From positions 5,270,001 to 5,334,000 of the forward strand of contig CM034099.1 of the NCBI GenBank assembly GCA_019914945.1: a stretch of DNA of 64,000 nt, in the 5' to 3' direction. Shown piece after piece: positions 33,501 through 44,384 of this stretch. Source of the DNA: Typha latifolia. Taxonomy: Eukaryota > Streptophyta > Magnoliopsida > Poales > Typhaceae. The stretch's first letter is position 1. Every line of letters begins with the position of its first letter. Below the pieces are notes generated by a model. It searched no databases. It was not told the DNA's origin and worked only from the letters and a program-made list of their open reading frames with translations. Both the position numbers and the translations under genes were made by a program.

Positions 33501-36500
33501 ATGATTTGACTTTTCTTTTAATATTCCTTTTCCTCACCCTCCCAATTCCTCCTCATTCTCTTTATAGAGATCGTATCAATCATGGATCCCAAAATTATAC
33601 TTCCCTTCCTTTTCTCATACAGCTTATTCTTCTATAATCATGGATCCCAAAATTAGCTGATCCCAAGTCGGATTGACCAATCAGGATCGGCCATAACTGA
33701 TCTCAATCAGACCGGTTTCGGTCAGTATCGGTTGGTTTCCACTAGTATCAACCGGTATCGACCAGTTTCAGTCGTGTTGACCGATCCGTTTTGGCGGTAT
33801 CGATCAAAACTTGGCCATATCGGCTGAAAACAGCAATTCGGCCGAATCGAATTTTTTTTAAATTTAGGTCAAATCTAAAATGTATCTAACCTAAGAGATA
33901 ATAATTGATGTCATCAACTGCTTTCTTTACAAATTTTAAATTTTTACTCTTTATCTCTCACTCTCACGCTTCACCGATTTCATTTAGCGGCTATTCAGTA
34001 AGCCTCTTTGGCTAGCCGACACGTTGGTGAACACAGATGAGTTGTTTTCTCTTTTTTTTCCTCCTTTCTCACCCACTTGTTAACTCCTCATATCTTATTT
34101 CTATAGAACAATAATGAAAAGAGATCTTTCTCTTGATGTTGTTCTGTAATAATAATTTACGAATATAAAAATTTGTCTAATTCGAGTCAAAATTCATTGT
34201 AGTTTTGAGTGAGTTTTTTTTTAGTTCTTAAAATTCATATGTGACTAATTTTTATTTCTTCTTTTTCTATTATTTTTTTATAAATTTTTAGAATTTTTTC
34301 TGCATTTTAAATAAAATTTAAAATTTTACAAAATTAAAAATAGTCTGATCCGATATAGGCACCTAATTCAACCAATACAACCGATACGGTCAATATAGTA
34401 TCGTTTTTTCTAATAACCAATCTCGATCCCTATACCGAGTTTCGGAATCTTGGTTATAACTCTTCATATTTATACTTATCTTTCATACTATGATCTTCTC
34501 TTACCCATTTATTATTGTCCTTTTTCTCTCTATAAGGTGTCTTTTACCATGATTCAGCTATATACAGTATAATTGTAAAATGAACTCTATTCGCTAATGA
34601 AATAGATAGTTAAAAAAACTCTTGCATAAAAACAACAAAACTAGAGAAGTAGAGAATTTCAATAACGCTTATAATATATATAAAGAGTAGGCAATATCTG
34701 CAGGTAAAAAACTACAAGTATAGTTACTGAAGAAATGAGGAGGCATTAAATACTCAAAATATGTTTTAAGGAGATGACATAAAATCTGGGCCATAAAATG
34801 GAGATTTGTTTACTTGACTAAGAAGCTTCGGCTTGTCATCAGATGAAAAAGTGATTTCATGCATTGGCCTGCAAGATTATTAGAGTACATAAGAAATCAG
34901 TAGTATAGCAGAGGTTGCAGAGCACATACATAAAATTTAAGAATTAAAAAATAAAACCTTCAATTCTATAAGCACTTTCTCAGATTAAGTACATGCAAAT
35001 ATAACAAATTAAACAGATCCACATAAGAGCTGCTGCTACAAAATATTCAACTGAAAGAAATAAGAGAAAAAAGAAGATAAAAGGAATGGAGAAGATGAAA
35101 ATATTTTGAAAGCAAACAGGTGCTGTAACATGTTCTCACTTTAGGCAAGTGAGAATAATGAATACACAGTAGATCAAAGGGGACTTTATAACATATGCAT
35201 GGGAGCGACAAAGAGTGCTAAAACAGCTGAACAAATACACAATCGTCAAGCACCTTAGTCCAATTAGGTAGAGTTCAACATTTCATGTTGAAATAGTAAA
35301 TCTTATGTTAACTCCATGCCGATAACTGACTCAGTGACTCCTTATAAGTTTCACATAAGAGGGTTAATTATTTCTTCCATTAGATGCAGAAGATGTGATT
35401 TAAAGCATATGCATTTATCTCAGCTTTATCCCACTATACACCTCTGAGATCTATGAGTGAAAAAAATAATGCAGGTAAAATTCAACATCAAAACGATGCT
35501 CATACATTGCAATGGGTCCAAAGTCAATTTAGAAAAGAAAAAACTAATTATTTTGAAAAGTAATATCAACATGATACAAGAATAAGGAAGAAAATGAGGG
35601 TATTATATAATAATACCTGCTCAAGGATAAAGAGAAGGCAAAATTACATTAACTAGGATATCAAATGCTATGTTCTTGTTGAGGAGTATGTGAAGAAAAG
35701 AAGCTACTAAAAAGAAAATAAATGATATAAGGTGTGTTTGATTTGGATTTTACTATAAGAAAGATTGCGGCATCACAAATATTCAAAAGTATGCTAACCA
35801 CAGTGAACATTTTTATTGTTAAACAATAATTTACTCATTTACTATCAATTACCATTTAATGGTTCTTTCATGATATCGTCAGAAGAGAATATCATTTAAT
35901 TGTCATTAAATGATTCTTTCAAGATTGTGGCATCACAAATATTCAAAAGTACGCTAACTACACTTGACATTTTTATTGTCAAACAAGAATCTCATTTACA
36001 AAAATTATCATTAAAAGGTTCTTTCGTGATATAGTGGGAAGAGGATATAATTAAAAAACAAGTGCATATTGGTTGAAAAGATGAGATGATGACAAGAAAA
36101 GCAAGAGTAACCTGGTAAAATGTTGAACAGTATCAGTGACACTTTCACCATCTTGATCATGACACTTGCTAGCTTCAAGGGCAAGGGCCTCGAGATTTGC
36201 AGATGAACCAAAGGCAGGAGGAGGGTGGATGCTGTGGAACATGACATAAATTACAAAAAAGAAGAAATAAGAAGAAAGAAAAGATAATACATTACATGGA
36301 ATAGCAATTACAAAAAAATACAAAAAAAAAGAAGAAGAGAGAGGCAATTATACCTTTGTCTACTGAAGTAGTTAGAAGCAACTTCCTCTCCTGCTGTATT
36401 TGCATCAACAGGATCACCCTGAGTTGCATCTAGAACTGGAGACACCTAAAGAACAAAAACTTTGCCATGAGGCAATGGGTCAGTACTCAGTAGCCATGGT

Positions 36501-38295
36501 TAGTTAACTCCATCAGAGAACAAAATGGATAAGAATATATGAAGTCACAAACATCACTACAACAATGAACATGGAACTTCATCAAAAAAAAAATGTGATT
36601 CAATGAGAGTATAACTCAGAAGATCTTACAAGTAAAAGAAGACAGATTCCAACTTTTATGTTTGCTAAGCTTTGCTCCTTCCTGAATGCTTGTATATATT
36701 TGATAAAATTGCATAGGATGCACACATTCTATGTCACATATCAAATTCAATAATTACCTCTAAACCAAAAGAATTTCCATGGGCAGAGTACTATGCCACC
36801 AATAGAAGCTAATCTCCAATTTGGAAGGAAGTCAATGACCATGGATACAAGAAACTAGAGAAAGAACTTCAGAGCATCAAGCTCATAAAACCAACATATC
36901 TAAATCAACAAACATTTGATGAGGTAGTTGCACTGGAAGCAATAGGTCAATAGGAAAGCAATGAAAATACAGAATCCCATGACCTACATCAAGGTGTAAG
37001 CCTCTAGGGAGAACAAAGCCTCTAAGCTGAGGAAGCACCTGAACTATAGAAGTACCAATTGTGGCCACAATAAATATTGGACAAGTGCATAAACGAAACA
37101 GACAAATACAAGTATACAACAAAGAGATTCAAGTTGGAGAAGCTAGAAATAATCATTAAAGATAGCATCAAACCACAATATTCTATCCGTATCTTGAAGG
37201 TAAATAAATCACAAGATGTATTGCATTTTGAAATGATTCAAACAAAAAATAGAAGATCGTTCAAAATTTGAATGGATCAAAAGAGTCAACATGTCTATGA
37301 CAAATAGCTCTCTTACATACATATTGTCCTATCCTTGTGCCTAAATTTTCTTGCATATCTTGTCAAGAGATTTTTATATTAACAACACAAGTCAACTATG
37401 CGTTTGTAGACTCACATATTGGTAGCGACCATTTAAAATGTATTACAGATAATAGAAGTAAAATGTCACAGCAAGATGATAAAGAATCTAATGAAACCTA
37501 TACCTGAACTACTCGCACTGCGAATGCTGGACGATTGGCAGGATCCCTGACCTTCTCGAGCAACTTCTTATGTGTCAAAACATCTTCCGCCCTCTCAACA
37601 TTCACATCCATCGCGTACCTGCAGCATCAAAAGAATTACAGCCAAATCACAAACAGATTGCGTTGGGAAAAAGGAGTACTTTTGATCAGTAACCAGCACT
37701 TCTATCACATAGATCTCAAAACCATTGATTAAAACGCCAAAAATCAAGTTGATGGTTTTCCCTAAATCTCTTTTCACCAGGACACTCAGAAGACCCAGAT
37801 AATCGATTTAAACGAGAAAGGCGGCGCTCTTTCTCATCGGTATATGAGGTAGGAGGGAACTCGGTCTCGAAGATAGGCAAGAACACCTGGCTTTGATAAA
37901 AAGAAACACATTGATCTGTGGCCAATTATTCATACCTTGAAATCCAAACTCATGCACCAAGGAGAGAAAAAGAAAAAGAAAAGGAAGTTGGTCATTCCCA
38001 AAATCTCTTTTTGATCCAATCATCGAAAAGACCCAGAGCATCGATGTACACGAGAGAGGAGGCATCTTTTCTAGAGAAAGCTCTACCTCGCGGGGAGGCG
38101 ATTGAAGTGATTCCAAAGTTCGTCCTCGAACGTGGGCAAGAACGCATCATCCACCTCCGCCTCCCTAAGGCGGCGGAGCATCTCGTTGTACACCTCAAGC
38201 TTATGCCTCTGCTGCTGCTGCCGACGCGGATTCCCCTGCGCCGGGTCCGGCGCCGCACGGCTGTTGCAGCTCCCAGTCGCCTCGTCCATTGCCAT
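27586..38295 (-). CDS. ACT-domain serine/threonine/tyrosine protein kinase, STY8/STY17/STY46 type
   Basis: Cytosolic Raf-like kinase of the family that in Arabidopsis phosphorylates chloroplast transit peptides (established for STY8/17/46). Sixteen exons: 38295-38087, 37618-37504, 36445-36354, 36231-36112, 34868-34814, 32797-32687, 31935-31885, 31110-30935, 30851-30744, 30356-30283, 30153-29978, 29516-29421, 28943-28863, 28774-28721, 27887-27753, 27663-27586. All phases agree; 576 aa. Domains: an ACT domain at about 180-245 ([17 protein letters not shown], then [16 protein letters not shown]), then the kinase at about 292-550 with [15 protein letters not shown] (Lys about 322), [12 protein letters not shown] (Asp about 415), ADFGVARV (Asp about 435) and RWMAPE. 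Ala replaces the first loop glycine, as is normal in this family. The intron after MDENE has a GC donor. Intact. Confidence 0.96.
33574..33655 (+). repeat. Duplicated ATCATGGATCCCAAAATTA motif
   Basis: The 19-mer ATCATGGATCCCAAAATTA occurs at about 33578-33596 and again at about 33637-33655, the second being the left end of the miniature element. The first copy may be a broken end from an earlier insertion or a slippage duplication. Confidence 0.6.
33634..34456. mobile_element. Miniature element in STY kinase intron
   Basis: About 820 bp between the kinase exons at 32797 and 34814. The left end reads ATAATCATGGATCCCAAAATT. The right end inverted reads TTATAACCAAGATTCCGAAACT, so the ends are imperfect inverted repeats. 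Both end regions are rich in CGGTATCG/CCGATAC motifs, while the middle is AT-rich. No coding sequence. Flanking TATAA-like bases may be a target duplication but are too simple to be sure. Confidence 0.5.
35761..36052 (+). repeat. 160-bp tandem duplication in STY kinase intron
   Basis: AAGATTG(C/T)GGCATCACAAATATTCAAAAGTA starts at 35761 and again at 35921. The following blocks (GACATTTTTATTGT.AAACAA, ATTTAATGGTTCTTTC) keep the 160-bp offset with scattered differences. It lies between the kinase exons at 34868 and 36112. Confidence 0.75.
37750..38150 (-). repeat. Partial duplication of the kinase exon 1 region within intron 1
   Basis: Two similar blocks about 245 bp apart. AAATCTCTTTT...AGAAGACCCAGATAATCGAT at about 37763-37807 matches AAATCTCTTTT...AAAAGACCCAGAGCATCGAT at about 38002-38045. 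Beyond them, GGCAAGAAC with a phase-compatible FLP-F-E reading (37860-37890) mirrors the FLPTFEDEL stretch of exon 1. The inner copy has no start codon or usable donor and appears to be a dead exon fragment. Confidence 0.6.
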
Positions 38296-38374
38296 TAACG
38301 AAGGAAACCAAGAGAGCGATCTCGACCTCTTTCCCTGGGAAAAGAAGAAACAGGGAAAAAGCTTCGATCTTCCT

Positions 38375-38425
38375 CTATGGTACGATGGGAAGCACGTGTA
38401 GGCGATCCGAGTCGCTGCCTCTCAT
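38375..38425 (-). promoter_or_regulatory. Upstream ORF in the STY kinase 5' leader
   Basis: On the minus strand an ATG near 38425 opens a 16-codon frame (MRGSDSDRLHVLPIVP) ending in TAG about 80 bp before the kinase ATG. A TATATAA box lies further upstream (38575-38582), so the uORF should be inside the leader if transcription begins about 30 bp after the box. It could lower translation of the kinase. Position accurate to about one base. Confidence 0.45.
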
Positions 38426-38574
38426 GGACCTCGTGAGCCGAAAAAGACGTAGAGAAGAGCCAGAGAGAGAGACAGAGAGATTTATCTGGGGAAAGTGGAG
38501 GACTGGAAAGGAAAGAAGCAAGGAGGAGACACGATAAAGGAAATATGAGAAGCTTGAGGAGTGGGCTTTGGCAG

Positions 38575-38582
38575 TTATATAT
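38575..38582 (-). promoter_or_regulatory. TATA box of the STY kinase gene
   Basis: TATATAA on the minus strand about 280 bp upstream of the kinase ATG, followed by a purine/pyrimidine-biased leader (GAGAGA-rich on the plus strand). Confidence 0.45.
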
Positions 38583-38679
38583 GCATTTTGCTTCTCTTCT
38601 TTTTTTTAATTTCTTTCCGATAAAAGTGAAATGCATGTATTTCCAATTTGATATCTTTTAGGGGTCTAGGAGAAAAACT

Positions 38680-38872
38680 TTTTTTTTTTTTGATAAACTG
38701 GCTAGATTAGGCTGGCCTACGCCTTCTCCAATACAAGGTTACGGAGTTCCACAGGGAGAGGGTCCGTCGGCCCCAGCCGAACTGCCCCCAGCCCCCGCTT
38801 TCCCTGGTTTGCCGCCCAGTCGGCCACCTTATTTGCCTCTCGCCTTACATGCTTCAAGCGATGACTTACAAA
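38680..38872 (-). mobile_element. Short 5'-truncated L1-type LINE with 12-bp target duplication
   Basis: The exact 12-mer AGGAGAAAAACT flanks the element (38668-38679 and 38873-38884). Read on the minus strand, the body encodes HRLKHVRREANKVADWAANQ, the end of a plant LINE RNase H domain, then a short C-terminal tail and stop, and finishes in a poly-A tract (poly-T at 38679-38691 on the + strand). A 193-bp body with tail and duplication is a classic severely 5'-truncated LINE insertion. It sits about 385 bp upstream of the kinase ATG, about 100 bp above its TATA box. Confidence 0.85.
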
Positions 38873-38884
38873 AGGAGAAAAACT

Positions 38885-40130
38885 ATTTCTTACCATATAG
38901 ACGTATAATTAAGCGTTGTGGGCTAGCTGATCCTCTGCAACCCAGATGCAGGAACTGCTCCCATAGGGGTACTACTTGGCAGGACCCAACAGGCCGAACG
39001 AATTCAAAGACCGAGTTTTGACATTAGTGTCGGCGAAAGGTCGCATAATTCGGTTCTCCGCGTAATTACGTGAATAAACTATACTTTTATCTACAGGCTG
39101 GTAGATAAAGAGGACAACACCCCGCAGCACACGGAATAGCGAATAGTTTTATCCGTAGTGGTTTTGCTAGCTCGCGAGTCTTGGCGTCGCATTAAGCTTT
39201 AGATTACTTTAATCATCACCTTTGCACGCTGGCTGCTGGGATTATGCCTCTCGGATAAAAAAAATTTAAAAAAAAAGTATTATATTTCCAGTTATCTTAC
39301 TCACTAAACACTTTGAGATCAGATCAAACAATTATTTTAGTAGAAAAAAACATCTCATATCTATTTAACTTAATCTGTGATTAATTTATGATAGGAATAT
39401 GCGATAGACATGCTTCATTTTGCCTACCTAATCTCATCTAACAAATAACTTAGACATATAGTGTCATCCTCATTCATGTATGCCTAAGATTAACTTATTA
39501 TAACTTTATTCTTGCCGGGGTGTGTCATGCCGTGCCCCGATGAATCCCTATCTTTATATATATATATATATATATATAAATAAAAGGATGAGGATAAACC
39601 TTCTAGCATGCTCCCACTTTTGGAAAGGCAACGTTTTCTTCTTTTTATTTTTATTTTTTATTTTTGTTAATGAAGGATTGACGATTAGGACGATGGTTGT
39701 TACGTAGCTTTAAGTGATGGACGAATAAAAGCACGTGGAGGTGTGGCTGGATCCGACTCGAGGATGAGACAATGCGATCAGAATCTACTCCCACGTGGCA
39801 TTGCCTGAGGCACGTAGGGCCCATACCCTCCCCGGAGAACCAGCCGACCGAACAGCTTACCGTTCTAGGAGGCTGGAGGCTGGAGGCTTCTAGCCTAGTC
39901 GTACGGGGGCCCAGCGATTAGGATCGTAGAATAATTCCAATGCCCGTTTAGTCTTAGAAGATGAGTTCTTTGTTTACCGTACTATATCTCTCTAAAATAA
40001 TTTAACTCACAATTAACGATTATTCATATTAATATTTTGGGAGATACTTGGTACGGTCAACTCTCTCATTTAAGATATTCCAAACCTTATCCTCAAATCT
40101 CGAGATATCTTTAATAAAAAGATAGCCACC
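38885..40130. other. Intergenic region upstream of the STY kinase
   Basis: No gene. The stretch at about 39720-39920 is GC-richer and holds two G-box-like sites (AGCACGTGGA near 39730 and CCCACGTGGC near 39791). An (AT)n run is at about 39555-39579. Confidence 0.5.
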
Positions 40131-40133
40131 CAT

Positions 40134-40136
<3 letters not shown>

Positions 40137-40176
<40 letters not shown>
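40137..40176. repeat. (CT)n microsatellite
   Basis: Uninterrupted CT run of about 38 bp in intergenic DNA. Confidence 0.9.
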
Positions 40177-40178
<2 letters not shown>

Positions 40179-40530
40179 GTCAAACTCAAAGGGAGAGTTG
40201 ACAAAGTTATAAGGTGGTTATTTTGAGTTGGGGGACAACCGGACGGGTCGGACTCAGTTTGAAGTGGTGGATAAGCTTTCCTGGGTCACAGGGGGAACTG
40301 GGAAGAAGACGAGATATGCTTGGGGACTTGATGGGACCCAACGCTGCTTTATATCTCACAAGGGTTTGAATTATTAAGCTTCCAAAGGCTTTTATCCCCT
40401 AACTTTTATTATGTTTTTGCTACTTTTTTTACTCTTTATGTTTTGAAGAAAAAAAAAAGAAAATTTAAATTTAAAAGAGATGTGTAGAAAATAATAATAG
40501 TTTAGTTTTATAAGAGTGTTTAGGCTGAGC

Positions 40531-40621
40531 TTTGGGCTTTGGGCTTTGGGCTTTGGGCTTTGGGCTTTGGGCTTTGGGCTTTGGGCTTTGGGCTTTGGGC
40601 TTTGGGCTTTGGGCTTTGGGC
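40531..40621 (+). repeat. Perfect (TTTGGGC)13 array
   Basis: Thirteen exact copies of the heptamer TTTGGGC (91 bp) with no substitution. The unit is one C-for-A change away from a permutation of the plant telomere repeat TTTAGGG, but the array is internal. Long reading frames across it on both strands are only repeat translations. Confidence 0.95.
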
Positions 40622-41190
40622 CTGGCAAGGTCAGCCCGAGTTCAAGGATACTCTTTGGACTCTTATGTTTAATATTTATAGACATAAGTAACATGACTAT
40701 TATACCTATTGTCTATCATTTAGACTCCTCAAAATGAGGGTATTCTTGTCATTTATAAAAGATTGACGATAAACCTCTTCGGATCTGCAAGCTTGACTCC
40801 CTAATGACTTTGTTTAGATGGTAAAGGAAGGTGGCTTAGTTGAAAATTATCTGATTGTGTTCTTCTTTTTCTGCCTATCTTCTGCTTTTCTATTGATGTA
40901 ATTGTCCTTATGATTAGCTTAATAAGTATGGTTATGGAAGTAACCTCCGACGGGCTTCTAAGATATAATAAAGAAAAAGAACTGCATCCTTTGCTTTTGA
41001 TGGTTTTGGACCTGGGCTTGACACCCATTTGAGCTTGAAATTTTTTGGTCGCATTAATACAAATAGGAAACTGATTTCACCCTTCCAGTTTTGACCCTAC
41101 TCTCTTTCTACCTATCCAAATTGACTCTTATCCTTTTCTAATTATTATTTAAAAATTAATAATATATTCAAATAGAAAATATTCTACCAC

Positions 41191-41739
41191 TAGGGCTGTT
41201 AAAAAATGCTCGTGAGGCTTATGGACTCAGTTCGTTAAGAGCTCAACTCCAGTTCTAAATAAGTCAAGCTAAGCTAACATATTAGGCTCGAAAGAATTAT
41301 TAAATCGAGCCCGCACTAGCTCACTTAAGCTTACTCGATTAAGCTCAGATTATATATACATAAGGTTTAGAATCGTTGAATCTTAGATCCAATAATTGGT
41401 ACGAGTAGTTTGAGAGGGAAAAAAAACCCTCGAACCTACCACTGAAATTATTTCATCTCTCCAACCTGCCAAACCCATCTCCATCTCCAAGCTCCAGTCA
41501 ACCATCACCGTTGAAACGGTATTAGGTGGTCTTGATCCACAAATTCCAATAGGCCATTTCCAAGCTTTGATCAGCCATCTCCAAGCTCCAAACCCATCTT
41601 CTTCACCCATAAGCTATCGAGTCTCATCGAGTTAGGCAAGTCGAGCTAGGCTTTTCTACCTTGACCTAAAAAAAAAAAAAGCTCTCTCGAGCCAAGTCTC
41701 GGCCCAATTTGCTCAAGCTGGCTCATTTACACCCCCTTA
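41191..41739. mobile_element. hAT-like miniature element
   Basis: Starts TAGGGCTGTTAAAAAATG and ends TTTACACCCCCTTA, the same end style as the element at 146-631, with GCTCGA/AAGCTTA motifs inside. About 549 bp, no transposase. I could not see a convincing target duplication (TCTACCAC on the left, CTTGCAAG on the right), so it is either old or its ends are misplaced. Confidence 0.5.
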
Positions 41740-42792
41740 CTTGCAAGCCCAAACAATTTATTGTTGCAACTAAAAATGTGTATGTTTGGTGGCTTAGCTC
41801 GATAGTTCAACAGTACATTGACTTAGAAGAATAATTCAACATCGTAATGATTTGGGACAATAGCTCGACAGTATTTAATTCAGAACAACTAATTGATCAG
41901 ACTTAATATAATGGCTAAAATTTGATGTAGCATAATTAGAAATGATAATGATGTAAAAGAAGATATGATATCATTATCTTTATCCTAATCCAGAGCGACT
42001 AATGGCGCTGGTCCATTGAAACATTTTAAAAAAAAAAAAAATTATTGTAATTCTCATGACTCAGTCTAACAACAGTCTAAGTTGGTTTAATCATTTTGCT
42101 GGTTAAGCGGTGTGCCTCTAATTGAAAACTAACAACAATTATGTTTCTTTTTTGCCTCTGGAGAAATCCTTGTCCAGAAATAAACTCTTTAAAAAAATAG
42201 AATTTGGTAAAGCTTTTGCATCATCCTACGTCACCCAAAAAAAAAATCTAATTAAAATATGGTTACCTACGACTACGATGTGGCAATGTTAAGACTATGT
42301 CATATTGGACTTTCGACCTATTTAACATTAATAAAAGAAAACAATGTCTCCCCTAACCACAAATACAACTAGTATTTTCTATTTGTTTAGATGCCCAACA
42401 ATTAATGCCTTTATTGAAATTCTATCCTTAGATTTATTAAGAGATAAAAAAAATTTATTTTATATTTATTTTTGACTCACGGGGTAATTTAGTCTTGAAA
42501 AGTGCAAATGAAGTTTGGCTTATGAAATCGAAAAGTTTATTTTTGATTTATGGACCACATAAGAAAAAGATGAAAATAAGGTGTGATGGATACTTTCCAT
42601 TAATCTTATATATCATACAAACTCAGAAGCTGAATAAAGAGAGAGAAAGAGGAATTAGAGTTAAGTATTGAATTAATTGTCCAAGAACAAATTAATCACT
42701 GCGTAATCTAGTGTAATTAACAAACAGAAGTATACACGAGCAAAGCAAAGGAGAAAAGAAAAGAAAGTAAAAGAAAAAAGAAAATCCACCCC
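41740..42792. other. AT-rich intergenic region
   Basis: No gene or clear repeat structure apart from A-runs near 42032 and 42237. Presumably includes the 3' UTR of the minus-strand gene that follows. Confidence 0.5.
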
Positions 42793-43431
42793 TTAATCCA
42801 GTTGAAGAGGGATAGGAGGAGCCACCGTCCTCCTCTTCCAAAGATTCACCTCCTTCCTCGGCTCCGGTGCCTCCACTCTGCCGCCAACCACTAACGGCGC
42901 AGAGTGAGCTATGATCACCTCCTCCTCCTCCTCCTCCTCCTCCTCCTCCTCGTCATCATCATCACTCCCCTTCTCAGCCTTCTTCCAATCAAAATTCCTC
43001 AACGCCGACTCGCGGCCGCTCGCGTATCTCCTCATCCGCGCTATCGACGGCGCCCTCACCATCCTCACCTTCTCGCGCTCCTCATCCCCTACTCTATGCA
43101 TGGGCCGCGCCTTACGTCGGAAAAATATCTTCGGCACTGCGAAACTTACTCTCTTCTGATCACGTCGCGCCGGCGGCGGCGGCCGCTGCTTAAGTTTACA
43201 TGCCACCTTCTTGTGCTTGATCTGGCCCATGCATGACACCTTAGGTGAGGTGGGCTCCTCCGTCTCAAAGCTACCACTCCTCCTATCCTTTTCCTTTGAT
43301 CTCCTGGCTTCCATAGGAATCAATGGCACTATAGGCCCCGAGAAGGCTTTGTTGTGGTACACCGAGATGGGCGCCGGCTTCCCGAGGAAGGCGAAGATGT
43401 TGGTTCCTACAGATCTCGATGATTTCTCCAT
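42793..43431 (-). CDS. Uncharacterised plant protein, syringolide-induced 14-1-1-like
   Basis: Single-exon minus-strand gene of 212 aa. No enzymatic domain is visible. It is basic in the middle (many Lys/Arg around residues 70-135), with a conserved-looking SPKVSCMGQIKHKK near residue 62-75. I recognise that motif from the plant family named after soybean syringolide-induced protein 14-1-1; the role is unknown. An acidic run (DDDD followed by about 11 Glu) near residues 155-170 is coded by a CTC repeat. The C-terminus has VNLWKRRTVAPPIPL. A TATATA sequence (about 43478-43484) lies some 50 bp upstream. The start is the first ATG. Reasonably sure it is a real gene, since codon use and motif agree. 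Confidence 0.75.
   Translation of the reverse strand: MEKSSRSVGTNIFAFLGKPAPISVYHNKAFSGPIVPLIPMEARRSKEKDRRSGSFETEEPTSPKVSCMGQIKHKKVACKLKQRPPPPARRDQKRVSFAVPKIFFRRKARPMHRVGDEEREKVRMVRAPSIARMRRYASGRESALRNFDWKKAEKGSDDDDEEEEEEEEEEEVIIAHSAPLVVGGRVEAPEPRKEVNLWKRRTVAPPIPLQLD
42918..42949. repeat. (CTC)n coding microsatellite (poly-Glu)
   Basis: CTCCTC run inside the minus-strand gene at 42793-43431; GAG on the coding strand gives the glutamate run. Likely to vary in length between individuals. Confidence 0.9.
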
Positions 43432-44384
43432 GAAGAAGCTTTAGGCAGAGAATAGTAGTACTCGCCTAAGAAGATCGATATATAAACTAATTAGGTTTGT
43501 ACAATTAATTTGGTCAACCCTTTATGAGAAGATGGGCTGTTGAGAAAAGTCTTCATGGTGCAGGGAGGAGATTGGGTTTGGTCAAAGGGAGGAGAAGTAA
43601 AGTCTTCTTGGTCAGCATGTTCATATTAAAGTTTAATGCTTCTTTAAGGTCGGAAGCATTGGGTAGTTTGCAGTGGCTTGACGAAATCTGTATTGCTTAT
43701 TAATTGTGACTCCTTTTTTTTTCTTTTGGTGAGGACTCTTTCAACTTGCCAAGTATGGATGCAGGGATTTCCATTTGGATCCGAACAAAAGCTGCCATGT
43801 ATCCACGATGGCAGATAATTCCGATGTTTTTTTGCTGTAGAGAATCTTGCAACTAAACTAGGGGTACGTGATGACATGCTGATGAGCTTAGTAGGTTAGA
43901 GTTGGGAAGGGAACATGCTAACCAACTCTCACAGAGTTAGTAGTTATTTTTTTCTAAAAGCAACGAGGCCTTTTGAAGAGATTATATTGCTTATTGGACA
44001 TTTCTTTGAATACTCCTCCAATTAGGCATGCAAGAAGAGTACTACAAAAAGACCAAGAAGAATTGACCGCACAAGTATTAGTATTCCAAGAGACCAGTAA
44101 GTTTGAGTCCTTTTTTTTTATTAAAGAAAAAAGTACAAGGGGATGTTTATGCTATTTAAACTGAAATTTATAAGTCACAACAAAGAAGGAAGTTTTCTTT
44201 GGATAAAAGTGTTTTTAAAACAGTATTATAAGATTAAAAACAGATAGCAAGATGCTCTACCTCCTTTCCTTCTAGTGTTCCTTCTGTGTTGTACATCATT
44301 GAGGAGATGATAATTTGCAGTTGTTGATAAGAGAACAAAGTTTAGTACATTCAGGAAGGAAGACGACACGAGTTCCGACGGTGT
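43432..44384. other. Intergenic region between 14-1-1-like gene and PP2C 3' end
   Basis: No gene recognised. Contains the promoter of the 14-1-1-like gene (minus strand) and the PP2C 3' UTR. Confidence 0.5.

Noticed and set aside
37716..37925. Minus-strand frame in kinase intron 1 as an alternative first exon
   Set aside because: It lacks the conserved N-terminal residues and a usable donor; better explained as a decayed duplicate of exon 1 sequence.
40392..40737. Long frames on both strands with repeated PKPKAQS or LGFGLWA units
   Set aside because: They are only the six-frame readings of the (TTTGGGC)13 array; no conserved domain and no gene context.
40763..40786. ACGATAAACCTCTTCGGATC resembles the plant microRNA miR162
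   Set aside because: Only about 12 contiguous bases agree, the 3' half differs, and no complementary arm is visible nearby.
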